Source: Candidatus Parvarchaeota archaeon (lineage in GTDB: Archaea; Nanobdellota; Nanobdellia; Parvarchaeales; Parvarchaeaceae). From it: a stretch of DNA of 53,797 bases. This document shows, one piece after another, positions 31,717 through 40,493 of this stretch. Every line of letters starts with the position of its first letter. Position 1 is the stretch's first letter. The stretch spans positions 1 through 53,797 of the forward strand of contig JAMCSP010000026.1 of assembly GCA_023378865.1 (NCBI GenBank), given 5' to 3'. The translations under genes were made by a program, and so were the position numbers. The notes beneath the pieces were generated by a model that was not told where the DNA came from, did not search any database, and saw only the letters and a list, made by a program, of their open reading frames with translations.

Positions 31717-34065
31717 TTAATTGATTATGTTATGCATGCTCTTTAAATCCTTTTCAAAAGGCTTTAGATCCTGCGGTATTTCAATCTTTATTTCGTCCCT
31801 CAATGAAAGCTTTTTCTCCTTTTTTGAATTCCAAATTTTGCTGTTGAATTCCATTAATTTATCCCCAAGGAGCAAAATTGCATCATCATATTTTTTTGAT
31901 TCTGGTATTCTCTGGTAATGGATGGATTCTTTACCGTAAAGTACGTCCCAAAGCGTTTGCGTTATAAAAGGAGTTACAGGTGCTATCAGCAGTAGTATCC
32001 TATTAAGAACGTAATTAAGCGTATAAATCGCAGCTTTTTTCTCATTTTCAGAAAAGTTCTCGCCGTATGCTCTTGCCTTTACAAGCTCTATATAATGCGG
32101 TGCGAATACGTTCCACACAAATTCCCTTATCTTATTTGCAGGAATAAAGGGGTTTAATCCTTCATAGCCTTTTCTGCATTCTTCTGTTAATTTTTCTGTA
32201 TAGGCAATTATCCACTTGTCGCTTTCATTAAGTTCTGCTTCATTGATATCTTCGGATTTTCCGAATTGGTTTATAAGCCTTGCAACATTCCACAGCTTTG
32301 TCAAGAATTTAGCACTCCCCTGCATTCTGCTCTCAGAGAAAAGGAAGTTGCTCCCAGGCAGAGCTTCCGAAGCAGCCCAGAACCTGAATGCATCTGCACC
32401 GTATTTATCTATTACAATAGTAGGGTCAATTCCATTCCCTTTTGATTTTGACATTTTTTCTCCATGTTCATCCAGGCCCATGCCGTCTATCCAGGCCTTT
32501 TCCCATGGCAGTTTATCAGTTAATAAGTAGCACCGTAGTATGCTGTAATTAAGCCAGGTTCTTATTATGTCTATTCCCTGCGTCCTTAGGCTAAGCGGAT
32601 ACGTTTTTTCATAGAAATCTTTGTCAGACAGATATTTTGTAACATACAAGGCGGAAACACTTGAATCCATCCAGGTGTCAAATGTTCTATCATCCCCAAT
32701 GAATTCTCTCCCGCCACATTTCGTGCATACTGCATTTTGCGGAGGCTTTTCCTTCCATGGCTGGTAATACCTGCCTTCCTCCGGTATGTATGGCTCGTTG
32801 CATTTTGTGCAGTACCATAGGGGTATCTCCGTTCCGTAATATCTTCTCCTGGAGATAGGCCAATCGGTAGAGACCTTAAGCCAGTTTATCAGTATCTGCT
32901 TGTGCTGTTCAGGAATCATTGTAAGTTCGTTTGCCAGCTCCTCTAATTTATCCTTTATGTCAGTGACCTTTAGGTAATACTCATCAAGAGGGATTATCTC
33001 TATGGGTGTTTTGCTTCTTTCGCACATCGGTGTTCTGTGTTGTATATTTTCTATCTTTTCCACGTAGCCTGCTTCTTGAAGCATCGAGATTATTTCTTTC
33101 CTTGCTTCCTTCACTTTCAGGCCCTTTAGCTTTTCTCCTGCATTTTCGTTCATCCTTCCATTCGTGTCTATTATGATGTTTTCAGGAAGCTTAAGCTCTT
33201 TTATAATCATTACGTCGTTGTAATCCCCATAGCTGCATATCATAACCGCACCGCTTCCAAATTCAGCCTTTGCATAGCTATGTGCGATTATTTTAACCTC
33301 TTTGTTGTATATGGGAGTAATAGCCGTTTTATTAATTAAATCCCTGAACCTTTCATCTTCCGGATTTACAAGTATTGCAGAACATGCACCTAAAAGCTCA
33401 GGGCGCGTACTTGCTACCAGTATTTTTTTATCCGAGCCTTTTATATTAAAGTAAAAATATACAAGGTTAGTATCCATTTCTTTGTATTCTATCTCTGCAT
33501 CGGCTATTGTAGTACCGCAGTCTATGCAGTAATTGCTTGGTCGTGTGCCTCTTATTATTTTTCCTTTTTTCCACATCTCTATAAAAGTGCTTTGGGTAAG
33601 TGTCCGGTATTCTACAGAGTCAGTTCTATAAACATTTTCAAAGTCAGCTGAATATGCAAACGATCTTAAAATTTCAAACATTTCTTTTTCCAGTTCATCA
33701 AGGGATTCTCTGCACAAATCTATGAATTTGTCTCTTGGGGTATCTCTCATTTTTATGTCATATTTCTTTTCAGCGTATCTTTCTACGGGTATTCCGTTTC
33801 TGTCCATCCCAACCGGAAACAGAACTTCTTTTCCAAGCATTCTTTGTGATCTTGCAATTGCGTCTATTTTCGAGTACTGGGCTGCTGCTCCCAAATGCCA
33901 AGGTCTTCCAGATGTATAAGGTGGAGGAGTATCGATGGAGAAGATTTTCTTTTCAGAGGATGGGGAAAAAGTCCATTTAAGTGAATTTACCTTCTTCTCT
34001 GCTTCTTTCTCTAGTCTTCTGTCCCAGTTCTTGTTTTCTTCAAATATTTTGCTGTCTTCGGCCAT
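31717..34065 (-). CDS. valS: valyl-tRNA synthetase
   Basis: The class I synthetase is 782 aa, with the HIGH motif as WHLGAA after PPPYTSGRP, editing-domain segments such as STRPELLGAC, zinc-binding CTKC/CTKC, the GIDIIRTWL segment, KMSKSKGN, and a DALRP-like anticodon domain. It is shorter than typical ValRS (about 850-950) because the C-terminal coiled coil is small or missing. It is followed by the carrier gene without a gap. tRNA-Val is at 53598-53670. Confidence 0.94.
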   Translation of the reverse strand: MAEDSKIFEENKNWDRRLEKEAEKKVNSLKWTFSPSSEKKIFSIDTPPPYTSGRPWHLGAAAQYSKIDAIARSQRMLGKEVLFPVGMDRNGIPVERYAEKKYDIKMRDTPRDKFIDLCRESLDELEKEMFEILRSFAYSADFENVYRTDSVEYRTLTQSTFIEMWKKGKIIRGTRPSNYCIDCGTTIADAEIEYKEMDTNLVYFYFNIKGSDKKILVASTRPELLGACSAILVNPEDERFRDLINKTAITPIYNKEVKIIAHSYAKAEFGSGAVMICSYGDYNDVMIIKELKLPENIIIDTNGRMNENAGEKLKGLKVKEARKEIISMLQEAGYVEKIENIQHRTPMCERSKTPIEIIPLDEYYLKVTDIKDKLEELANELTMIPEQHKQILINWLKVSTDWPISRRRYYGTEIPLWYCTKCNEPYIPEEGRYYQPWKEKPPQNAVCTKCGGREFIGDDRTFDTWMDSSVSALYVTKYLSDKDFYEKTYPLSLRTQGIDIIRTWLNYSILRCYLLTDKLPWEKAWIDGMGLDEHGEKMSKSKGNGIDPTIVIDKYGADAFRFWAASEALPGSNFLFSESRMQGSAKFLTKLWNVARLINQFGKSEDINEAELNESDKWIIAYTEKLTEECRKGYEGLNPFIPANKIREFVWNVFAPHYIELVKARAYGENFSENEKKAAIYTLNYVLNRILLLIAPVTPFITQTLWDVLYGKESIHYQRIPESKKYDDAILLLGDKLMEFNSKIWNSKKEKKLSLRDEIKIEIPQDLKPFEKDLKSMHNIIN

Positions 34066-34096
34066 TCTAATACAATATTGTTTTCGTTTTTATTCT

Positions 34097-35428
34097 TTAC
34101 TCGAAAGTTATTTCCTGGCCATCAAGCAGAATGTGCGAATTTTTGTTAAGTTCATATCCAAACTCCCTTGCCAGCTCTATATTTGCGCTTAACTTTTCTA
34201 TTCCGCCGTGCGAGGGTATCAAGTGTTTCGGCATAAGCATCTTTATAAGAAGTTTATGGTCGTTCTTAGATGCATGACCGGAGACATGTACGTCATCCGC
34301 GACGTTGACATTTAGGCTTTCAAGTGCGCTTTTTAGCATCCCCTTGTTTGCTTCGTTTATCGGGGTTGGTATCGTTCTGGAAGAAAATATCACTGCATCT
34401 TCATTTGAAAGGTGATATTGATACTGGCCGGTTACAAGCTTATCCAAAAATGCGCCTTTTTCTCCCTGGTGGCCTGTGCAGATAATTACATATTTTCCAG
34501 GCCTTTCCGCAACAAATTTAAGTGCACTGTTTATCTGCTCCTTTCTTACGGTAACTTCTGGCAGTGTTCCCCTGTTTATTATACCGGTGTTTATTGCTGC
34601 TTTTATGTACATATCCATGCTTCTGCCGAATATCATAACATTTCTGTTCATTTTCCTGCTTATCTCAACAATGTTCTTTATCCGTGCTATGTGTGAAGAA
34701 AAGGTGGATATGAATATTGTTTTATTGTCCAGGCTTTTTTTGATTACATCTTCAAGCATTATCTTTACAACGCTTTCTGAAAACGTATATCCATCCACTT
34801 CTGCGTTTGTAGAATCGGATATCAAAATGAATACTCCCTCCTTTCTAAGCTCTTCCAATCTTTCATAATCCGGCTTCTTTCCAAGTGTTGGAGTATTGTC
34901 AAATTTCCAGTCATTCGCATATACTATTACTCCATACTTAGTGTGCAGTGCTATCATTGAACTGTTTGGTATGGAATGCGTTATATTCACAAGTTCCAAT
35001 TTTATGTTCTCTGATATCTTGTACATTGTGCCAGTGTTTAGCTGTACAAGATTAAGCGATCTTACCTTAAAGTTTTTCATGAGGTTTTCTATTACCTTTA
35101 TAGTAAAAGGCGTAGCGATAACCGGACATTTATACTTTTGACTAAGAAAAGGTACTGCCCAGATATGGTCTAGGTGACCGTGTGTAAGCACAATTGCCTT
35201 TACCTTTTTGCCTTCTTCTAAAAAGAAGCTTCTGTCATCAGGTATAACCCCGTTGTCTATAAGCGCCGTCAGGTCGTTTACAGTTATGTCGTTTTTATCC
35301 TCCTCAAAATTAACGAGCTTTTCTATGTCTGCACCCATGTCGGTTAATACTATTTCACCGTCAACTTCTATTGCAGTCATGCTTTTTCCTATTTTACTAT
35401 ATCCTCCAAATGCTTTTACCTTTATCAT
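34097..35428 (-). CDS. rnj: RNase J-family ribonuclease (aRNase J)
   Basis: The metallo-beta-lactamase/beta-CASP protein has HGHLDH at residues 83-88, further THSIPNS and SDSTNAE segments, then VSGHASKNDH and PSHGG in the C-terminal half. At 443 aa it matches archaeal RNase J, a 5'-3' exoribonuclease for RNA decay. The start overlaps the PP-loop gene by 4 bp and valS follows after 31 bp. Confidence 0.92.
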   Translation of the reverse strand: MIKVKAFGGYSKIGKSMTAIEVDGEIVLTDMGADIEKLVNFEEDKNDITVNDLTALIDNGVIPDDRSFFLEEGKKVKAIVLTHGHLDHIWAVPFLSQKYKCPVIATPFTIKVIENLMKNFKVRSLNLVQLNTGTMYKISENIKLELVNITHSIPNSSMIALHTKYGVIVYANDWKFDNTPTLGKKPDYERLEELRKEGVFILISDSTNAEVDGYTFSESVVKIMLEDVIKKSLDNKTIFISTFSSHIARIKNIVEISRKMNRNVMIFGRSMDMYIKAAINTGIINRGTLPEVTVRKEQINSALKFVAERPGKYVIICTGHQGEKGAFLDKLVTGQYQYHLSNEDAVIFSSRTIPTPINEANKGMLKSALESLNVNVADDVHVSGHASKNDHKLLIKMLMPKHLIPSHGGIEKLSANIELAREFGYELNKNSHILLDGQEITFE

Positions 35429-36339
35429 ATTTCTTTTATAAACTCACCTACGTTTTCATATTTCTTTTTTTTGGAAAGATCCCTAAGAAGTTTGACAGTT
35501 CCACTGCCATACTGCATAGCTTTTTTTCTTCTTTCCGTTATTTTTCCGCTTAGTCCAATGGATTTACCGATTGAACGGACCGGAAATTTATCATAATTTT
35601 CCGCTAGCTCTTCTACGCTTTTTGAAAGAGCCGCTCCTATTACCTTATCATCAAGGTAGGGGAATGCAATTGATATATCCAATTTATGGGCAATCGAGTT
35701 TAATCTCCATAAATCCAGTGCAGGCATGTAGAAAAGCCTGGATTCCCTAAATTCACCAAGTTCCTCTCTTTTCATTGTTTTGTGTTTCTGGAATCCAAAA
35801 AATAGTTCATCGCTGCCTACCCCGCTTATTATCCTTTTCAATCTCATTTTCTTTGCTCTTTCAATTGACAAAAATTCAGTTATCCCCATTATTATGTTAT
35901 AAATGTCAAGTTTCAATTCTTTTAGTTCTTTAATGGCATGGATTAGATTTTCTTCTGTTATTGTTACATTATTCAAAGAACCGTTTAATTCACCGCTTAG
36001 AATGCCTGCATAGTAAGCATCTTCACTGTCTTCAGTGCCTGCAGATATAAGTTTTACCTCCTTGAATTCTTTAACTGCAATAGCAGCCAGAACAGATGAA
36101 TCTATCCCTCCTGAAACCAGAACAGAATCGGGTTTAAATCGTAGAATGCTGTCTTTTAAGGCCTGTGCAATATCCAGCTGTCCGGTTTTCTCATTTTTTC
36201 CTAGTTTTACTTTTATAACGTTATCTGAAATGGTTACTGCGGCTCCGCCTGGAAAAATAAACCTAAAATCAAAAATCTCTTCGTTTTTTGAGGCTGAATT
36301 TATCTTATCGATCAGTAATGTGTCATTTCTATTTTTCAT
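35425..36339 (-). CDS. asparagine-synthetase C-domain-like PP-loop protein without glutaminase
   Basis: The 304-aa protein carries the PP-loop SGGIDSS (residues 76-82), SAGTEDSEDAYYAGIL, ISGVGSDELFFGF and AFPYLDDKVIGAAL, all of the asparagine synthetase synthase domain. The N-terminal glutaminase domain is absent: only about 60 residues precede the PP-loop. It may use ammonia or a different substrate. It sits between DUF192 and rnj in an operon that mostly serves RNA and translation, overlapping both (11 and 4 bp). Confidence 0.85.
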   Translation of the reverse strand: MKNRNDTLLIDKINSASKNEEIFDFRFIFPGGAAVTISDNVIKVKLGKNEKTGQLDIAQALKDSILRFKPDSVLVSGGIDSSVLAAIAVKEFKEVKLISAGTEDSEDAYYAGILSGELNGSLNNVTITEENLIHAIKELKELKLDIYNIIMGITEFLSIERAKKMRLKRIISGVGSDELFFGFQKHKTMKREELGEFRESRLFYMPALDLWRLNSIAHKLDISIAFPYLDDKVIGAALSKSVEELAENYDKFPVRSIGKSIGLSGKITERRKKAMQYGSGTVKLLRDLSKKKKYENVGEFIKEI

Positions 36340-36673
36340 ATATTTTCATCTGTAGTTTGTCTCCCACTTTTATGTCATATTTTCTGTCTACAGGAAGTTC
36401 CAAAACATGCTGTGCGTCTTCGGGCCCATTGTAAAGCCGCCATTTTCTTGCAATGGTCTGATGCACTACTTTTAGATCCTTGTCAAGCCATATAACCCTT
36501 AATTCGAACCTTACAAAATTCATGTGTATGTCCTTTACATCCGGCAGGAAAGCGCCAGTTCCAGGACTTGAAACAAACATTAAACCCAAAATCCTGCTTG
36601 AAAGCGTTTTACAGTATTTGACGTCTTTTGCTATAATTTTTCCTTTTTTGTAGAAATCACATTTCTCTTTCAT
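36329..36673 (-). CDS. DUF192 protein
   Basis: The 114-aa protein matches the DUF192 pattern: SSRILGLMF near the start, DIHMNFVRFELRVIWLDKDLKVV in the middle and HVLELPVDRKYDIKVGDKL near the end. The family function is unsettled. Its start overlaps no upstream gene; its 3' end overlaps the PP-loop gene by 11 bp. No signal peptide is evident. Confidence 0.82.
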   Translation of the reverse strand: MKEKCDFYKKGKIIAKDVKYCKTLSSRILGLMFVSSPGTGAFLPDVKDIHMNFVRFELRVIWLDKDLKVVHQTIARKWRLYNGPEDAQHVLELPVDRKYDIKVGDKLQMKIYEK

Positions 36674-36741
36674 TGTTTTTTCTCCACTCTGTGCATAGTA
36701 TATTGATGTTTTTATTTGACTTTTTGCTATTCATATTATGT

Positions 36742-37341
36742 TTAAAATTCAAGTTCTTTTGATACAAAATCTTCAAGACTTACTTTTTCAAGTTTTTCTT
36801 TTTCCTCCTTCTTAGCCATGTTCATTGCAAGCAGGAATAATATCAATCCTATACTGTTTCCGCTTTTGTTGTTTCCAGGTATTATTAAGTCGATAAATGC
36901 AGTGCTGTTATCAGTATTTGTTATCCCAACAATTGGAATGTTTATCTTCTTTGCATCGTTTATTGCCCTTCTGTTTGATTTAGGGTCTGTTATTAACAGA
37001 ACTTTAGGCTCAAAGAAATTCTTATAGCTTATATTTGTAAGCGATCCGGCAAGGTACCTTCCGAAATTTACACTTATCCCCATTAGCTTGGAAAAATTAT
37101 AAACAGGATAATAAGCACTGTCAAGCGTTGATACCAACAATATGTTTTTTCTTTTGTAGCCGTTTAGGAATTTAGCAGCCAATTTTATCCTTTCGTCGAT
37201 AAGTTTTATATTCAGTATAGTAAATTTGTTTGGGATTTTCTTGAAAACAAACCTTTCAAACTCCTTATTATTGGCGTTTGCTCCTATTCTGGTTCCGTAA
37301 GTCTTGTACGCTTCCAACTTGTCTATTTTTTTAAATACCAT
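36742..37341 (-). CDS. rps2: 30S ribosomal protein S2 (uS2)
   Basis: The 199-aa protein has the S2 pattern YKTYGTRIGA, FTILNIKLIDERIKLAAKFL, GRYLAGSLTN, EPKVLLITDPKSNRRAINDAKKINIPIVGITNTDN and a NKSGNSIGLILFLLAMNM tail. It is the small-subunit platform protein. It lies 2 bp after the enolase gene; enolase-S2 linkage is a known archaeal arrangement. Confidence 0.93.
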   Translation of the reverse strand: MVFKKIDKLEAYKTYGTRIGANANNKEFERFVFKKIPNKFTILNIKLIDERIKLAAKFLNGYKRKNILLVSTLDSAYYPVYNFSKLMGISVNFGRYLAGSLTNISYKNFFEPKVLLITDPKSNRRAINDAKKINIPIVGITNTDNSTAFIDLIIPGNNKSGNSIGLILFLLAMNMAKKEEKEKLEKVSLEDFVSKELEF

Positions 37342-37343
37342 AT

Positions 37344-38510
37344 TTAATTCAATTCAATTAGCCTATTTATTTTCTCTATTCTTTCTCCTCTATTGATTCC
37401 AACTTTTAAATACTTTGCGTTTAGCCCTGTTGCCAGGTCTGCTATTATAGGTATAGACGTTTCCTCAGATCTGTGCGATACTACCTTATCTATTTTGAAT
37501 TTATCCGCAAGTTCTGAGTATTCTTTTACTTTGTACATAAGTCCTACTTGGTTTGGTTTTATAAGTGTCGAATTTATGTATTCATGTACTTTTTCAAGCC
37601 TTTCCGGAGTAGTCGCAGTCAGGTCATCGCCCACTATGATTGAGCCGCCCAGTAATTTAAGTACTTCTCCATAGTCCTCTGCAAGCGTTTCATCAACAGG
37701 GTCTTCTATATAAAAGATATCAAATTCATCTGCCAGTTTTTTTGTAATGTCTATCTGTTCTCCCCTGTCAACTTCTTTCTTTCCGTATATCGGCCTTTTG
37801 TAGGTGTATTTTCCATTTTTGTAGAATGTAGATGCAGCAAAGTCCAGTCCCAGTCTTATGTCCATGCTGCTTTCCTTTATTGTGCTTTCAATGGCTTCTC
37901 TTACTATTTTTATTGATTCGTAGTTGTCTAGCCCGCTTATGAATCCGCCTTCCGGGTCAACTCCCCCTATAAAACTGTCTGTCCTATCCTCAAGAAGTTC
38001 TTTCACTTTTTTGTATACTTTTAAGGTTGTATTTATGCTTTCAAAATTGCTATCTGCTATTGTTGTCACAAGTATTTCCTGTATATCCATTCCCAAGCCA
38101 GAGGCATGCATCCCCCCGCCGATCATCTTACACACGGGCATAACCTTATTTTTGCCGCCAAAAAGCTCATATGGCTCTTTGTTCATATCTGCACTTAAGC
38201 CGTATATTAATGCATAAGAAAGCGAAAGCGACGGTCCGCCTACAAACTCCGGAGGTATTTCTTTTTCTATTAAAAATATATCATCTATCGAATTTATCCT
38301 CTTTCCAGCCAGCTTTTTCAAGTATTCATTGAAGTTTTTTATCTCATCGTCTATGCCCTTGCTGAACTGGTTAACTTCATATTTACTGTTGCTTTCTCCT
38401 GCAGGAGATGAGCCCCTAAACCTGCCTTTCTCAGTGGTAAGCATTACTTCTATTGTGAAATTTGAATTTGCATTTAATATTTTAAGCGCCTTTATCTCTT
38501 TTATTTCCAT
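37344..38510 (-). CDS. eno: enolase (divergent, short)
   Basis: Enolase converts 2-phosphoglycerate to phosphoenolpyruvate. At 388 aa it is shorter than the usual 410-430. The key residues are present: His in GGGMHASG, Glu in IQEILV, Asp in LDFAAS, Glu in YIEDPVDE, Asp in VGDDLT, Lys in IKPNQVG, the HRSEET segment and Lys in YLKVG. The N-terminal active-site loop is altered (SSPAGESNS instead of the usual PSGASTG). Placed just before rps2. Confidence 0.9.
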   Translation of the reverse strand: MEIKEIKALKILNANSNFTIEVMLTTEKGRFRGSSPAGESNSKYEVNQFSKGIDDEIKNFNEYLKKLAGKRINSIDDIFLIEKEIPPEFVGGPSLSLSYALIYGLSADMNKEPYELFGGKNKVMPVCKMIGGGMHASGLGMDIQEILVTTIADSNFESINTTLKVYKKVKELLEDRTDSFIGGVDPEGGFISGLDNYESIKIVREAIESTIKESSMDIRLGLDFAASTFYKNGKYTYKRPIYGKKEVDRGEQIDITKKLADEFDIFYIEDPVDETLAEDYGEVLKLLGGSIIVGDDLTATTPERLEKVHEYINSTLIKPNQVGLMYKVKEYSELADKFKIDKVVSHRSEETSIPIIADLATGLNAKYLKVGINRGERIEKINRLIELN

Positions 38511-38530
38511 TTTTATTGTATAAGTTCATT

Positions 38531-39040
38531 TTATTTAAACATTTTTTCTACTTCAAGTATCTTATCGGAAAAATCAATGTTTTCCCCCCTTTCTTTTCCT
38601 TCAATTATCAACATAGCCTTTTTTACACTAATTTTTATGTTTCTTGTGTTGTTTATCTGGAAAACCTTCTTTTTCATCTCCAATGCTTCTGCATAAGTTC
38701 CGTTCATTGCCTCGAAAAGAGCGTTATCATAGATTTTTTCTTTTTTATACCCTCTTTTCTTAAGTCTCCTTATGAGTATTATAGGGTCTGTTCTAAGAAC
38801 TATGACAAGATCTATACTTTTTGATCTTATAAAGTGGGATAAATGGGAAACTACAAGCAGGTTGTCCTTTTTGTTCTTTTGAAACGCTTCGTTTACCTCT
38901 TTAAGCGTTACTTCCCTTTCTTTTTTTCCTTTTTTAAGAATTCGATTTAAATCTAATATCTCATAACCGGTTTTTCCTGCAAGTTCTTTTGCCAGTGTAT
39001 GTTTACCTGTTCCGGGCGTGCCCGATATCGCTATTATCAT
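38531..39040 (-). CDS. AK6/Fap7-family adenylate kinase
   Basis: The 169-aa protein has the Walker A motif GTPGTGKHT (residues 7-15), a short LID and VVSHLSHFI segment, and RTDP-type motif LRTDPIILIRRL. The family (AK6, hCINAP, Fap7) acts as a kinase and in small ribosomal subunit maturation, which would fit its place beside rps2. It leads the eno-rps2 run. Confidence 0.85.
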   Translation of the reverse strand: MIIAISGTPGTGKHTLAKELAGKTGYEILDLNRILKKGKKEREVTLKEVNEAFQKNKKDNLLVVSHLSHFIRSKSIDLVIVLRTDPIILIRRLKKRGYKKEKIYDNALFEAMNGTYAEALEMKKKVFQINNTRNIKISVKKAMLIIEGKERGENIDFSDKILEVEKMFK

Positions 39041-39091
39041 AGGTTATGAAAATTTTTAATATATTTATACTGATTCCTGTCATAAGATAAA

Positions 39092-40465
39092 ATGGACTCT
39101 GTGGAAAACAGATCAAAGTTATACTCTATTTTAGCAAGCTTAGATACCGATAATTTGCAGTCAATAGACGGGATTCTAAAAGACAGTGTAGATGAATCTG
39201 CTATAAACGCTGTCAAAAACCTTAACAGGGATTTTGTATATAAAAATTACGGGAAAGAGGGCCTGGAAAGATACCTGAGAAGTGTTCTCGATTGCTGGGA
39301 TGATTACAGAAGCAATGAATACGCAAATGGCAAAGAAGTTAAAAAGAAGCACGTTCTATCAAGCATACTTCTGTCTCCCGCTAAATTCGTTGCAAAAGCA
39401 TATGATTATATCCTAAGGAAGACAAACAGCCATTTTGTATCAACGACTGCGATGGGAACGCTTGCCGGTGGTTTCGCTTCGCTTCTAACATTTATTGGTG
39501 AGACGGCCTATTTCTCATCTTCATTGCACATACCCTTTGCAAGCCTTTTTGCTGAGGAATTAATGGTAAACTGGCCCGCTCTGGTGCAGGTACCTATAAT
39601 AACAGGTTTGATATCTGCTTTGTCTGTAGGGTTTATAGTTGGCGGAACGTCAGCAGTATTCGGCCATAAAAGATTAACCATAGAAGAAATAGAAGAAGAT
39701 ATCAAAAAGTATAGCAGAGAATTCAATGATACATTTGATAAGTACAATAAAGCACTATTTAAATCGAAAGTAGAACCTTCATTGGAAAACATAAATGGGA
39801 TTTACATGCTTTCCTCTGCAATGGCATATAAAAATGCAAGTGCTTCGGAGGAAAGCTTGATAGAATTTGAAAAATCAACGCTGCCTTATATTTCAAATGT
39901 CCTTAAAAAACACGTAAATTACAGGCTGATTTTTCACCATTCTCCAAAGGGAGTCGGCGGATTTACTTTGATATACAATTCCCTGCTTGGCAAGTTCGCA
40001 AAGAAGAACTCTTACAGCCCTGTTTTTGTGAATACCGAGAGATTAAATGCGGTTCCGGAGTACATTTTCGCGCTTTTCCATGAGTTAGCTCACGGAGCAG
40101 GTGCAACTACAGAGCAGATGGCGAGTTATTACGCTGAAAAGGCCATGGATTCATTGAAAGACGATTTTTCATTGGAGGGATATGACCTTTTTCTTTCAGT
40201 TAACAGGTTAGAATCTGCGATTTCAACGCTTGCTAAGAAATTTAGATCTGATAGTGATTTCTTCTCTGAAATTGAGAAGTTAAACCTTCCGCGTTTTGTA
40301 AAGGAATCATTTAATTACAGTTTCAATCCGATATTCTCTGCAGTCTTCCCTGTAAACGAAGCATTATACGGGGGCTTAATAGAATCAAAGTTCTCTGGTC
40401 TTTATGCATCCGGGCCGTACATTGCCAAAAAGATGGTCGAAAAAGGCGTAATTAAAACCTTTTAA
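39092..40465 (+). CDS. putative membrane zincin with HELAH motif
   Basis: I do not recognise this 457-aa protein. Its layout is an N-terminal helical domain of about 110 residues, two membrane helices (about 116-138 and 164-190), then a basic loop and a soluble C-terminal domain. That domain contains FHELAHGAGATTEQMA with HELAH at residues 330-334, and nearby Glu residues (E341, E349) could complete a gluzincin site. A TATA-like TATATTTATA lies about 27 nt before the ATG. The protease activity is inferred from the motif. Confidence 0.6.
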   Translation: MDSVENRSKLYSILASLDTDNLQSIDGILKDSVDESAINAVKNLNRDFVYKNYGKEGLERYLRSVLDCWDDYRSNEYANGKEVKKKHVLSSILLSPAKFVAKAYDYILRKTNSHFVSTTAMGTLAGGFASLLTFIGETAYFSSSLHIPFASLFAEELMVNWPALVQVPIITGLISALSVGFIVGGTSAVFGHKRLTIEEIEEDIKKYSREFNDTFDKYNKALFKSKVEPSLENINGIYMLSSAMAYKNASASEESLIEFEKSTLPYISNVLKKHVNYRLIFHHSPKGVGGFTLIYNSLLGKFAKKNSYSPVFVNTERLNAVPEYIFALFHELAHGAGATTEQMASYYAEKAMDSLKDDFSLEGYDLFLSVNRLESAISTLAKKFRSDSDFFSEIEKLNLPRFVKESFNYSFNPIFSAVFPVNEALYGGLIESKFSGLYASGPYIAKKMVEKGVIKTF

Positions 40466-40493
40466 TTTATACAAGATTTATTTTTATCGTAAG

